This document shows, piece by piece, positions 9,203 to 16,356 of a DNA stretch of 64,000 nt. Source of the stretch: Alphaproteobacteria bacterium UBA6149 (GTDB taxonomy: Bacteria > Pseudomonadota > Alphaproteobacteria > Rickettsiales > UBA998). A program made the translations under genes and the position numbers. How positions within the stretch are numbered: position 1 is the stretch's first letter; every line of letters starts with the position of its first letter. Where the stretch lies: NCBI GenBank assembly GCA_002423155.1, contig DIUV01000044.1, positions 75,461-139,460 of the forward strand, in the 5' to 3' direction. The notes beneath the pieces are model-generated. The model did not search any database and was not told the DNA's origin. It saw only the letters and a program-made list of their open reading frames with translations.

Positions 9203-9804
9203 TATTTATCCCCTATGAATTTACGGAGGGAAACTGCTAAATTTTCTGGGCTTATATCGTGAGCAAAATGTGCCACATATTCGCCGTTGCGATTCATCAA
9301 ATAAATAAATGCTGAATGATTAACCATGTAAGTTTTTGTTTTTACATCCGCATGTTCTGAGGCATAAATTTTATAAGCAGCTTGTGCTTTTTTTAAATCC
9401 TCTAATTCTCCCGTTAAAGCGACAGTAGAGGGATGAAAATTAGCAACATAATCTGCCAATGTTTTTACATCATCGCGCTTGGGATCCACAGTTATAAAAA
9501 TAGGCACTATTTCTGTACTGGCTTTACCCAACATATTAAGCGCCTGGGTAATATGCATCATCGCTGTAGGGCATTCATCTGGGCAGCTAGTGAATCCGAA
9601 AAACACCAACATCAATTTTCCACGAAAATCCGTAGATTTAACTATTTTGTTGTGCTGATTAGTTAAGGAAAAATCTCCCCCAATAGTAGTTTTTTCTACA
9701 GGACGCACCTCCGCCGAAACGGCTGATTGCATTTGCCAAGTCAATAACATATACGCAACCAAAGCTAAAGCAGGGATAGCAATAAAAAATATCTTGTTTT
9801 TCAT
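9202..9804 (-). CDS. SCO1/SenC family copper protein
   Basis: SCO proteins are membrane-anchored thioredoxin-fold proteins that deliver copper to the CuA site of cytochrome c oxidase. The N-terminal hydrophobic segment (IFFIAIPALALVAYMLL) anchors it in the inner membrane with the domain in the periplasm. The copper ligands are visible: CxxxC in FFGFTSCPDECPTA near residue 74, and the His in YMVNHSAFIYL near 160. The 200-residue length is typical. It lies directly upstream of gmk with overlapping stop and start codons. Its divergent neighbour is a Spy-like periplasmic protein, a context that could relate to metal or envelope stress. Confidence 0.93.
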   Translation of the reverse strand: MKNKIFFIAIPALALVAYMLLTWQMQSAVSAEVRPVEKTTIGGDFSLTNQHNKIVKSTDFRGKLMLVFFGFTSCPDECPTAMMHITQALNMLGKASTEIVPIFITVDPKRDDVKTLADYVANFHPSTVALTGELEDLKKAQAAYKIYASEHADVKTKTYMVNHSAFIYLMNRNGEYVAHFAHDISPENLAVSLRKFIGDK

Positions 9805-9943
9805 AATTTCTCTAATCTGTTATAAAGCCATTTTAATAAAGTTACTTGCATAAACTGTAAAGTGTTTTCCGCTTCTCTTAAGGTTAAAATCATGCTATCA
9901 GGATGACAGTTATTTCTTAAACAACAAGTATTGGAGATTTAAT

Positions 9944-10381
9944 ATGAGAAAATTATTATTACTCGCCCCCTTGAGCATGTTCTTAGCTAGTGGAATTGCT
10001 CATGCTGAAGGAGATATGGCTCCTATGGGCAAGCACCCACGTAAAATGGAGCAGACTTTATCGAAACTACCTGCTGACAAAGCCGCTGCTTTTAAAGCGG
10101 TTATGGAAAAGAACAAAGCTGCAAACGAAGCAACCATAGAACAAATCAAAAAATTAGAAGACAAAAAATTTGATATTCTAAGTGCAGAAAAATTTGACCA
10201 AGCAGCTTATGTTGCAACTACAGGTGAAATTCATAAATTACGCCAAACCATCATGAGCTCGCATTGTGATGCTTTCGCTAATTTTGCGGCAGGTCTATCT
10301 CAGGCAGAGCGCAAAACATTGGCTGATTCTTTGAAAAAAGGACATGGCAAAATGCGTGAAATGCATGGAGATAATGATTAG
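9944..10381 (+). CDS. Spy/CpxP-like periplasmic protein
   Basis: This 145-residue protein has a clear signal peptide ending in SGIAHA near residue 22. The mature part is helical and charged, and resembles the Spy/CpxP/heavy-metal-sensor group: paired helices, ADKAAAFKAVMEKNKA, then LRQTIMSSHCDAFANFAAGLSQAERKTLADSL, where the last segment is the LTxxQ-like motif in degenerate form. Members are periplasmic chaperones or metal-responsive proteins. Met and His residues cluster at both ends (DMAPMGKHPRKM and HGKMREMHGDND), which suits metal binding. It has its own terminator at 10404-10439. Assignment rests on overall pattern rather than one decisive motif. Confidence 0.7.
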   Translation: MRKLLLLAPLSMFLASGIAHAEGDMAPMGKHPRKMEQTLSKLPADKAAAFKAVMEKNKAANEATIEQIKKLEDKKFDILSAEKFDQAAYVATTGEIHKLRQTIMSSHCDAFANFAAGLSQAERKTLADSLKKGHGKMREMHGDND

Positions 10382-10403
10382 TCTTTCCAAGTGGAATGAG
10401 TAT

Positions 10404-10439
10404 AAAAAAGCCTCTCGTTATTAACGGGGGGCTTTTTTT
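10404..10439. terminator. intrinsic terminator; copy 1 of a 35-bp direct repeat
   Basis: A-rich left flank, stem AAGCC...CGTTA/TAACG...GGCTT with an internal mismatch region, then seven T. It terminates the Spy-like gene. Its first 35 bases (10404-10438) recur exactly at 12309-12343 in the same orientation; the two copies bracket the deaminase island. Confidence 0.9.
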
Positions 10440-10469
10440 AATTTTAATAATTCACGGAATTACCGAAAG

Positions 10470-10646
10470 CTACTTTGTAGTTTCGGATTTATTCTGATTT
10501 TCGTAATTATTCTTGTTGTTTAAATTGCTAAGTTCTGACTTAATCTCTTGAAGAGGGCTGTTATAATACATCCAATCCGGAGCTTTTTTAAAGCTCTCAT
10601 TAGCCTCGGATAATTGTAACGAAATCCAATTTTTTCTTAGTGACAT
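10470..10646 (-). CDS. small protein downstream of the AvcD-type deaminase
   Basis: This 58-residue ORF starts at the ATG at 10646, preceded by a strong AAGGAG with good spacing; an upstream in-frame ATG at 10664 lacks a ribosome site. It begins 24 bases after the stop of the deaminase gene on the same strand, so it is probably co-transcribed. The product has an N-terminal basic and hydrophobic part (MSLRKNWISLQLSEANE), a WMYY segment and a very Asn/Lys/Glu-rich tail (NLNNKNNYENQNKSETTK) that should be disordered. I recognise no family. It is inside the 35-bp direct repeats, so it likely travels with the deaminase. Protein antitoxin, accessory factor or chance ORF are all possible. Confidence 0.6.
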   Translation of the reverse strand: MSLRKNWISLQLSEANESFKKAPDWMYYNSPLQEIKSELSNLNNKNNYENQNKSETTK

Positions 10647-10670
10647 AAATCTTCTCCTTATCATTGTATT

Positions 10671-12218
10671 TCAATCTATAATTTTAAGCCCGTATTTGTC
10701 CATTAAATTATCAAACTCTATTAAATGAGCTTCTTCCATATGAATGTGAAATGGCAAAAAAACTGTAAATTTAAATTTTGCCTTTTGTGGAGACCATTCA
10801 ATAGCATCTCCAACAGTGTTTTTTCTTTTATCTATCATCTTAAATAGTTGGCTAGCTTTATTTGGAGAAATTCCCATAAAAGATTTGAAGTTTACTTTAC
10901 CTTCTACATCTGTCGAATCTATGCATACTGAGTCATCATACAGATCCTTTGTTTTGCTTTTAGGGTACGGCTCAATGAAATATAATTTACTTATTCCAGA
11001 CGAAATTATATGCCTTGCACAAATATGGCATGGGAAAGTTGTGCAGAAAAGAGTTTTTCCTGAAAGTGATAGCCCTCTTTTTGCGGCATCTGTTATAGCT
11101 GCCATTTCTGCGTGCACGATTCTACCAAATTCTAAAATATTTGATAGAGTGCTGTCCTTTAGAATATTTTTGTGCTCTCCCTCAGTACACTTGTGAATAA
11201 GACTATCGCTATCTTTTACTTTATTTTTATCAAAGAAATCGGCCTTAAAAAGAGCGTTTATAACTTCAGTTAACATTTCATTTTTAGCTTTGGCACTACT
11301 ATCAAATCCCACTTTATGGTCCCTATAGTCTTTTGAATCTGGCCAATATTGTCCTCCGCCGGCTTTAGGTACCTCGTTGCATCCTAAAGATATTACGCAA
11401 CCATCATCGTCTAAAATAACAGCACCAACTTGTCTTGATAAATCAGCAGACCTAAGAGCAGAAACACTAGCTAGAAATTGACCATATTCTTCTTTTGTCG
11501 GGGTATGAAATGGATGCCCAAAAAGTATTTCTATAAATCTTTTTATATTATATTTTAGAGATTCCTTATCACTTTCATCAACAAATAAATCAGCAAGATG
11601 AAAGGCAGCACCAACATTCTGTCCTGTCGCCCCAGCCTCTTCGTTGTAATCTCTTTCTATTAATGCTTCTGCATGTGAGTAGTATTTTGTATGTGCTGAT
11701 TTTCCATAACTCTTAGCTATTTTTCTTGCTAAGGTTTCTTTCCTTTTCTCTCTAGGTGAATATACTGATATTAAAAAAAATAAGTCTCCATATATTTTTC
11801 TAAGAAGATTTACTTCTTCTGTATTTTTTAGTGAGTTAAAAATATAGGCTACTTTGCTTCCTGCCTTGCGCGAATCACCAGTAAAATAGCGGCGATTTTC
11901 ACGAACGGTTGTCAGTGCGGCTAATGCCAAAGCATCACCTCTTTTCATCTTGTTTTTATAAGTTGTACCTGCCGTCATATAAGAATCTATTCTTTTATCT
12001 TGGAAGGTCTCTTCTAAAGTAACACCTAGTCCATCAATATGCGCCAATATTTCACTTAGCCTAATGCTTTGAACTGTGTAATCCAATTTATTAAGTTCCG
12101 AGGAAAGGCGTGCTATTGTAATATCTAAATCAGTGCCCACAGGACCAATTAATCCAAAAAATATTTCTGGCGTTGGATTTGATTCTAATAAATTTGCATC
12201 ACTCTTTTTATTAGTCAT
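10671..12218 (-). CDS. avcD: AvcD-type antiphage deoxycytidine nucleotide deaminase (P-loop plus dCMP-deaminase domain)
   Basis: The N-terminal half is a nucleotide-kinase-like P-loop domain with the AvcD-style motif FGLIGPVGTDLD near residue 21. The C-terminal half is a zinc deaminase domain with HAE at about residues 369-371 (GRIVHAEMAAI) and PCHIC at about 396-400, giving the His-Cys-Cys zinc site and catalytic Glu. This two-domain, ~515-residue layout matches AvcD, which converts dCTP/dCMP to uracil nucleotides during phage infection and so starves replication; it differs from short housekeeping dCMP deaminases. I place the start at 12218 (AGAGGAAATA before the ATG); an ATG 13 codons upstream lacks a ribosome site. 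Base composition is more AT-rich than the neighbours, and it lies between 35-bp direct repeats, both suggesting acquisition. Confidence 0.88.
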   Translation of the reverse strand: MTNKKSDANLLESNPTPEIFFGLIGPVGTDLDITIARLSSELNKLDYTVQSIRLSEILAHIDGLGVTLEETFQDKRIDSYMTAGTTYKNKMKRGDALALAALTTVRENRRYFTGDSRKAGSKVAYIFNSLKNTEEVNLLRKIYGDLFFLISVYSPREKRKETLARKIAKSYGKSAHTKYYSHAEALIERDYNEEAGATGQNVGAAFHLADLFVDESDKESLKYNIKRFIEILFGHPFHTPTKEEYGQFLASVSALRSADLSRQVGAVILDDDGCVISLGCNEVPKAGGGQYWPDSKDYRDHKVGFDSSAKAKNEMLTEVINALFKADFFDKNKVKDSDSLIHKCTEGEHKNILKDSTLSNILEFGRIVHAEMAAITDAAKRGLSLSGKTLFCTTFPCHICARHIISSGISKLYFIEPYPKSKTKDLYDDSVCIDSTDVEGKVNFKSFMGISPNKASQLFKMIDKRKNTVGDAIEWSPQKAKFKFTVFLPFHIHMEEAHLIEFDNLMDKYGLKIID

Positions 12219-12308
12219 TATTTCCTCTTTTTTGCCATTATATTGTTGTTTTTTCAAAATATTTAACTATGATATTAGTATTAGTTATATAACAATAAAC
12301 TTAATCTG
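12219..12308 (-). promoter_or_regulatory. promoter/leader region of the deaminase island
   Basis: This ~90-base AT-rich leader separates repeat copy 2 from the chosen deaminase start. It holds TTGTTA followed by AT-rich possible -10 hexamers, but none is strong. In described AvcID systems a small RNA antitoxin (AvcI) is encoded just upstream of avcD. The space could hold a short RNA, but I see no clear hairpin or terminator to support one. Confidence 0.3.
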
Positions 12309-12343
12309 AAAAAAGCCTCTCGTTATTAACGGGGGGCTTTTTT
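12309..12343. repeat. copy 2 of the 35-bp direct repeat; terminator-like
   Basis: Identical over 35 bases to 10404-10438. Because the hairpin has an A-run on one side and a T-run on the other it can terminate in both directions. Here it touches the TAA stop (12342-12344) of the minus-strand membrane protein gene and would terminate it. The two copies define the ends of a 1.9-kb island. Confidence 0.92.
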
Positions 12344-13835
12344 AATGCTGATGCCCGCCCATAGCGCATTGAATTTTATCAACATTTCGTTCTGGTGGCT
12401 TTATTTGTTGCCCAAAGCCAATATATTGCTCCACCCCGTTTTGCTTAATCTGCAAATAAAACTGGGTGGCGCCGCTATTATCGGGCTCTATATGAAATTG
12501 TAAAACCGGTCCACCTTTTGCGTCGGCAGAGTTTGGTTCTACTCCCACAGGATGCGTGTGAATAATAGATTTTCCATCCGCACTAAAGCCAACCAAATGC
12601 GCAAAAGCGCCCATGATGGGCTCTAAATTAGTAACCGGATTTCCGTCTTTGTCACTAATGGTAAAATCTACCATAGATGCCTGATTTTGCTGCAATGGTT
12701 GAGCTAAATTCCAGTGCACATGCAGACCATTTTTTTCTGCCTCATTATTAGACCGTATAAAAGGCACAATATTGCGAGAAATCGGAGAATTTATGGTGGT
12801 TAGTAATTTATGGTTCGTGTTATCAGATTTAAGCGTAAAATCGCTCCAGACATTGTAACTATTGCTGGTTTTGGGCATGAAGGAAAATTCATATATTCCA
12901 GGGCGTTCGGTTGGTTCTGGGTGAATATGGTGGTAATCTTGCAAAGCGGGATCTACCACAAATAAATGTAATTTTTTGGTATGCACAATTGCTAGCTCAT
13001 CTGGAGTTAAGGGAGTGCCATTTTTATGAGTTAATTGCAAATATGCTTTGCAATTACTGCCAGCAATGGGAGGAGTTGCTGTGGTTATCGCAGCATTTAT
13101 TGAGCCATCGGAATATTTTTGTTCTGGATAATTTTCTGGAGTCAATTTTTGTACAAAAGAATTTTCTTTTTCATCTGCTGGGCTTTGCCATAAATGCGCC
13201 CCCAACAAGGTAGAAATAAACGGCATGCCGCAGGTGAAAATATGTGGAATTATTGAGGCTATCCCTAAGGCGGCTGCGCCCCCAGCATGATTATGCATGG
13301 CTAGCCCTAAAGTTTTGCTCATTACTCCTGCCATGTTTTCTGCCAAGGCAGTGTCTTTGGTCAAGGCAGCAAAAAAGACTAAGCCATTGGCAATACCCGT
13401 TAAAACGGTGGGTAAGGAAATAAGTGCCGTAGCCGCCAATGCGGTATAACGGATAATTTTTCCCCAATTTAACCCATGAGTACCATTATCGTGTTTTTCA
13501 ATAAAATTGCCGAGTAATATTCCACCAATTCCCACTGTACCAATCGTGGCAGCGCTAAAGCTGCTGCTGGTTAGTAATTTTTCACCAATCAAGGGAATGC
13601 CCGAAATAATTTTATTTACCCCATCCGCCAGACCATGGCTATCTATCATACTGGCCTGCATGGCGGTTTTTGCTGCTTCTTCCCCCACACCTAACGAGGG
13701 CAAAATATGTGGAGCCAGCACAATAGCGGCACCCGTCAAAGCAATCCCCGTCATGATGGTACTTAAAGAAATACCCGAGGAAGATTGCAGGTGATGATGT
13801 ACGTGTGGATCAGCAATATTAGATTCTGCATTCAT
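12342..13835 (-). CDS. His-rich membrane protein with C-terminal beta-rich domain, function unknown
   Basis: This 497-residue protein has a His-containing N-terminus (DPHVHHHLQ), then a hydrophobic half of several membrane segments (LSTIMTGIALTGAAIVLAPH; FSAATIGTVGIGGILLGNFI; YTALAATALISLPTVLTGIA; LGIASIIPHIFTCGMPFIST). From about residue 230 it becomes soluble and beta-rich, with repeated His motifs (YHHIHPEPTERPGIYEF near 300; THPVGVEPN near 430; MGGHQH at the C-terminus). The soluble part resembles FixH/YtkA-like beta-sandwich domains of metal-related proteins, but I cannot name a family. Many His plus nearby SCO and Spy-like genes suggest metal handling; that is inference. Its stop codon lies in repeat copy 2. 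Confidence 0.75.
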   Translation of the reverse strand: MNAESNIADPHVHHHLQSSSGISLSTIMTGIALTGAAIVLAPHILPSLGVGEEAAKTAMQASMIDSHGLADGVNKIISGIPLIGEKLLTSSSFSAATIGTVGIGGILLGNFIEKHDNGTHGLNWGKIIRYTALAATALISLPTVLTGIANGLVFFAALTKDTALAENMAGVMSKTLGLAMHNHAGGAAALGIASIIPHIFTCGMPFISTLLGAHLWQSPADEKENSFVQKLTPENYPEQKYSDGSINAAITTATPPIAGSNCKAYLQLTHKNGTPLTPDELAIVHTKKLHLFVVDPALQDYHHIHPEPTERPGIYEFSFMPKTSNSYNVWSDFTLKSDNTNHKLLTTINSPISRNIVPFIRSNNEAEKNGLHVHWNLAQPLQQNQASMVDFTISDKDGNPVTNLEPIMGAFAHLVGFSADGKSIIHTHPVGVEPNSADAKGGPVLQFHIEPDNSGATQFYLQIKQNGVEQYIGFGQQIKPPERNVDKIQCAMGGHQH

Positions 13836-13870
13836 AATTAATGTATATTAAGCACTGCGGATGAAAAAGT

Positions 13871-15025
13871 CTAATATTCTTTATCCCAAACATCAAAAAC
13901 TCGGCGGTGTTCCTGCAAAGCAAAGCGGTCAGTCATGCCTGCGATGAAATCGGCGACCAAACGGGCTTTGGCGAATTTTTCTGCATTTTCCGCTTGTTCC
14001 TTCCACTCGGTGGGCAAACAATCTGGTTCGTTGATGAAAAAAGTGAATAATTCGCGCACCACTCTACGCGCTTTGCTGGTCATGCGGTTTACTTTGTAGT
14101 GGCGGTACATGCGCTCTTTTAAAAAAGCTTTTAGTTCGCGGTTATACGCCACGACATTATCGGAAAAATGCACTAATTGCTTGCCCACATTGCGCACATC
14201 TTCGACCGATTTTATATTATATTCTGCAATATTTTGCTGAGTCTGGGTTAGCACATCTGCAACCAGCAAATTAATTATCCGCCGCACTACTTCATGTACT
14301 CTGCGCCGCGCATCTAAATTGGGATAGGCGTTATCCACCGCATGCAAAACTTCTCCCACTAAGGGCAAATCTGCTAATTCATCCAAGCCAAAAAATCCTG
14401 CGCGAATACCATCTTCAACATCATGATTATTATAAGCAATATCATCAGCAATCGCGGCAACTTGCGCTTCTAATCCGGCAAAAGTTTTGATTTCTAAATC
14501 ATGTTTTTCTATATATTGAGCAATTGCAAACGGAACCTCCCCAAGAATTGGTCCGTTATGTTTAGCGATGCCCTCAAGCGTTTCCCAAGTTAGATTTAAG
14601 CCATCAAATTGGGCATAACGATGCTCTAAACTGGTGAGAATCCGCAAAGCTTGGGCGTTATGATCAAACCCACCGAGTTCCTGCATCACCTCGCGCAGAC
14701 CATCTTCGCCAGCATGTCCGAACGGGGTGTGCCCTAAATCATGCGCTAATGCGAGGGCTTCGCCCAAATCTTCATCCAGCTGCAAATAACGACACATCGA
14801 ACGAGTTAATTGACCAACTTCCAAACTATGAGTCAAACGAGTGCGATAATGATCGCCTTCGTGATTAATAAATACTTGGGTTTTATATTCTAAACGCCGA
14901 AAAGCCGCCGAGTGAATAATCCGATCGCGATCGCGCTGGAAATCGCTGCGCGTAGAGCAGGATTTTTCTGCATATAGACGCCCGCGAGTTTGGCTGGCCT
15001 GAGTGGCGTATGGAGCTAGGGTCAT
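13871..15025 (-). CDS. dgt: dGTPase-like deoxynucleoside triphosphohydrolase
   Basis: This HD-domain dNTPase cleaves dNTP to deoxynucleoside and triphosphate. Visible motifs are RDRDRIIHSAAFRRLEYKTQVF near residue 30, RLTHSLEV near 63, the HD pair AHDLGHTPFGHAGE near 93, and a second metal region near DDIAYNNHD (about 190). The 384-residue length suits the type-2 dGTPase group common in alphaproteobacteria. The start ATG overlaps the stop of the small nucleotidyltransferase gene by 4 bases, so translation is coupled. Alphaproteobacterial dgt usually lies near argS or erpA-like genes; the upstream partner here is unusual. Confidence 0.93.
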   Translation of the reverse strand: MTLAPYATQASQTRGRLYAEKSCSTRSDFQRDRDRIIHSAAFRRLEYKTQVFINHEGDHYRTRLTHSLEVGQLTRSMCRYLQLDEDLGEALALAHDLGHTPFGHAGEDGLREVMQELGGFDHNAQALRILTSLEHRYAQFDGLNLTWETLEGIAKHNGPILGEVPFAIAQYIEKHDLEIKTFAGLEAQVAAIADDIAYNNHDVEDGIRAGFFGLDELADLPLVGEVLHAVDNAYPNLDARRRVHEVVRRIINLLVADVLTQTQQNIAEYNIKSVEDVRNVGKQLVHFSDNVVAYNRELKAFLKERMYRHYKVNRMTSKARRVVRELFTFFINEPDCLPTEWKEQAENAEKFAKARLVADFIAGMTDRFALQEHRRVFDVWDKEY

Positions 15026-15312
15026 ACAGGCTTTGCTTCGTTTAAAATTTTACTTCTAGTAGCATGATAAAGACCTGATTCAAATACTATATCTATTCTT
15101 CGAGAAAAAAGTTTCTCCAAATCATTTTGGAAATCAACAAAGGCTAAAGGGTCGCGAGCATCTTCTACGTTAACTAAGAAATCTATATCACTATCAGCGG
15201 TTTCCTCACCTCTAACCACTGAACCAAACACACGGACATCTCTCAAGCCTTTTTGAGTGGCAAGGGTAATAATGGCATCCCGATGGCGGTGTATTTTATC
15301 TAATAGTTTCAT
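15022..15312 (-). CDS. MNT-type minimal nucleotidyltransferase
   Basis: A 96-residue Pol-beta-superfamily minimal nucleotidyltransferase. The motif VFGSVVRGEETADSDIDFLV near residue 28 contains GSxxRG and the SDxD metal-binding pair; a later Asp lies in RRIDIVFE near 72. Such proteins are usually the MNT antitoxins of HEPN-MNT modules, AMPylating the HEPN toxin. No HEPN gene is present on either side; instead the gene overlaps dgt by 4 bases. It could be an orphan antitoxin or a regulator of Dgt. The 3' end of the module may have been replaced. Confidence 0.88.
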   Translation of the reverse strand: MKLLDKIHRHRDAIITLATQKGLRDVRVFGSVVRGEETADSDIDFLVNVEDARDPLAFVDFQNDLEKLFSRRIDIVFESGLYHATRSKILNEAKPV

Positions 15313-15347
15313 ATAAATCCTTCATCTCAAGGGATATTATATAAAAA

Positions 15348-15404
15348 AACTCTCCCGTTTGCACCCCAAAAAATATTTTTGATTAATGGTCAAACGAGAG
15401 AGTT
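15348..15404 (-). terminator. carD terminator
   Basis: The 14-base arms aactctcccgtttg (15348-15361) and caaacgagagagtt (15391-15404) pair with one mismatch. Read on the minus strand the hairpin follows the carD stop by about 20 bases and ends in seven T, a good rho-independent terminator with a long loop. Confidence 0.75.
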
Positions 15405-15424
15405 ACAACAAGGTCTAATATATT

Positions 15425-15976
15425 TTAAGCAGCAGCTTTCTCTTTTTCGTTCTGGCTACGCAAAACTTTTAGCAAACGATCAGAAGCTTCTTTAGAATCA
15501 ATGCTTTCTGCCGCAGCAACTTCGCCAGCTAAACGACCAAGTGCAGATTCATAAATCATCCGTTCGCTGTAAGAACGCTCCGACTGATCAACATTTTTGT
15601 GCAAGTCACGCACAACTTCGGCAATAGAAAGAATGTTGCCTGAATTGATTTTTGCTTCATATTCCTGTGCACGACGGCTCCACATGCCGCGAGAAGTTTT
15701 TGCTTTTCCTTTCAAAGTTTTGATAGCTTTTTGGATTTGCACTTCGTCGCTGATATGGCGCAAGCCAGCAGCGGCGGCGCGGTGCATTGGCACGCGCAAA
15801 GTCATTTTTTCTTTTTCAAAGAAAATAACGAACAAAGTTAATTCAATTTCACCGATTTTCTGAGTTTCCACCCCTGTAATTTTGCCCACACCATGAGTAG
15901 GATATACAACAAAATCATTCACGTTAAATACATCACGCACCGCGTTTTCATTGCACACAGTATTCTCGATTGTCAT
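15425..15976 (-). CDS. carD: CarD/CdnL family RNA polymerase-binding regulator
   Basis: CarD-family proteins bind the RNA polymerase beta subunit and stabilise open promoter complexes. The N-terminal Tudor-like RNAP-interaction domain starts with FNVNDFVVYPTHGVGKITGVE split near residue 18-38, followed by MTLRVPMHRAAAAGLRHIS near 58. The C-terminal helical DNA-binding half holds the conserved WSRRAQEYEAKINSGN near 99 and a final Lys/Glu tail. The 183-residue length is typical of alphaproteobacteria. An AAAGGGG ribosome site precedes the ATG. It has its own terminator, so it is probably monocistronic. Confidence 0.93.
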   Translation of the reverse strand: MTIENTVCNENAVRDVFNVNDFVVYPTHGVGKITGVETQKIGEIELTLFVIFFEKEKMTLRVPMHRAAAAGLRHISDEVQIQKAIKTLKGKAKTSRGMWSRRAQEYEAKINSGNILSIAEVVRDLHKNVDQSERSYSERMIYESALGRLAGEVAAAESIDSKEASDRLLKVLRSQNEKEKAAA

Positions 15977-16356
15977 ATTATTCCCCTTTTAAAAATTATC
16001 TCCGTCTCCAATCCAATAAAGATTGGCGGAATTTAGCGTTGACTGGCACGCTCACCATTTTTTAAAAAACACACAGAAAACATCAGAGCAATACCCACGA
16101 GCAGCTCTGTGTTGACGTGGCAAATATGACACAAAATTGAGCAAAAAGAAACCATAAAATACAATTTTTCTAAAGTTTTATTCAAACTGGCGGACATTTG
16201 CTTTTAACCCTTTATAGAATTAGAAGTTAAACTCCTTTTATTTCTCGCCGCACGGGCGGCGGGCTTGCAGTTGCAAGCCTGTGTATAGTGCTTCAATTTT
16301 AGTGAAATTTAAAAGGGAGAAGCACTATAAACTGTAAAAACCGAAGGATTTCCGCT
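15977..16356. other. 380-bp intergenic region between carD and the PfkB kinase
   Basis: No gene is supported here. It must hold the divergent promoters of carD and the kinase gene. The half next to the kinase carries triple-hairpin repeat copy 1 (16246-16329). The rest shows nothing I can name beyond a short imperfect inverted repeat around 16084-16112. Confidence 0.7.
16246..16329 (+). repeat. triple-hairpin element, copy 1
   Basis: Three consecutive hairpins: A (GCCGC-acgg-GCGGC, 16247-16260), B (GGCTTGC-agtt-GCAAGCC, 16262-16279), C (TATAGTGCTTC at 16284 pairing with GAAGCACTATA at 16319). The same order and spacing recur in two other copies with compensatory base changes. It ends about 27 bases before the kinase start codon, within the probable 5' leader. 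Confidence 0.8.

Noticed and set aside
10671..12218. Possibility that the deaminase is a housekeeping ComEB/dCMP deaminase
   Set aside because: Housekeeping enzymes are ~150 residues; the long P-loop domain and layout match AvcD.
13871..15025. Reading dgt as a dedicated antiphage dGTPase
   Set aside because: dGTPase-like genes are common chromosomal genes in alphaproteobacteria, and nothing here marks this copy as acquired.
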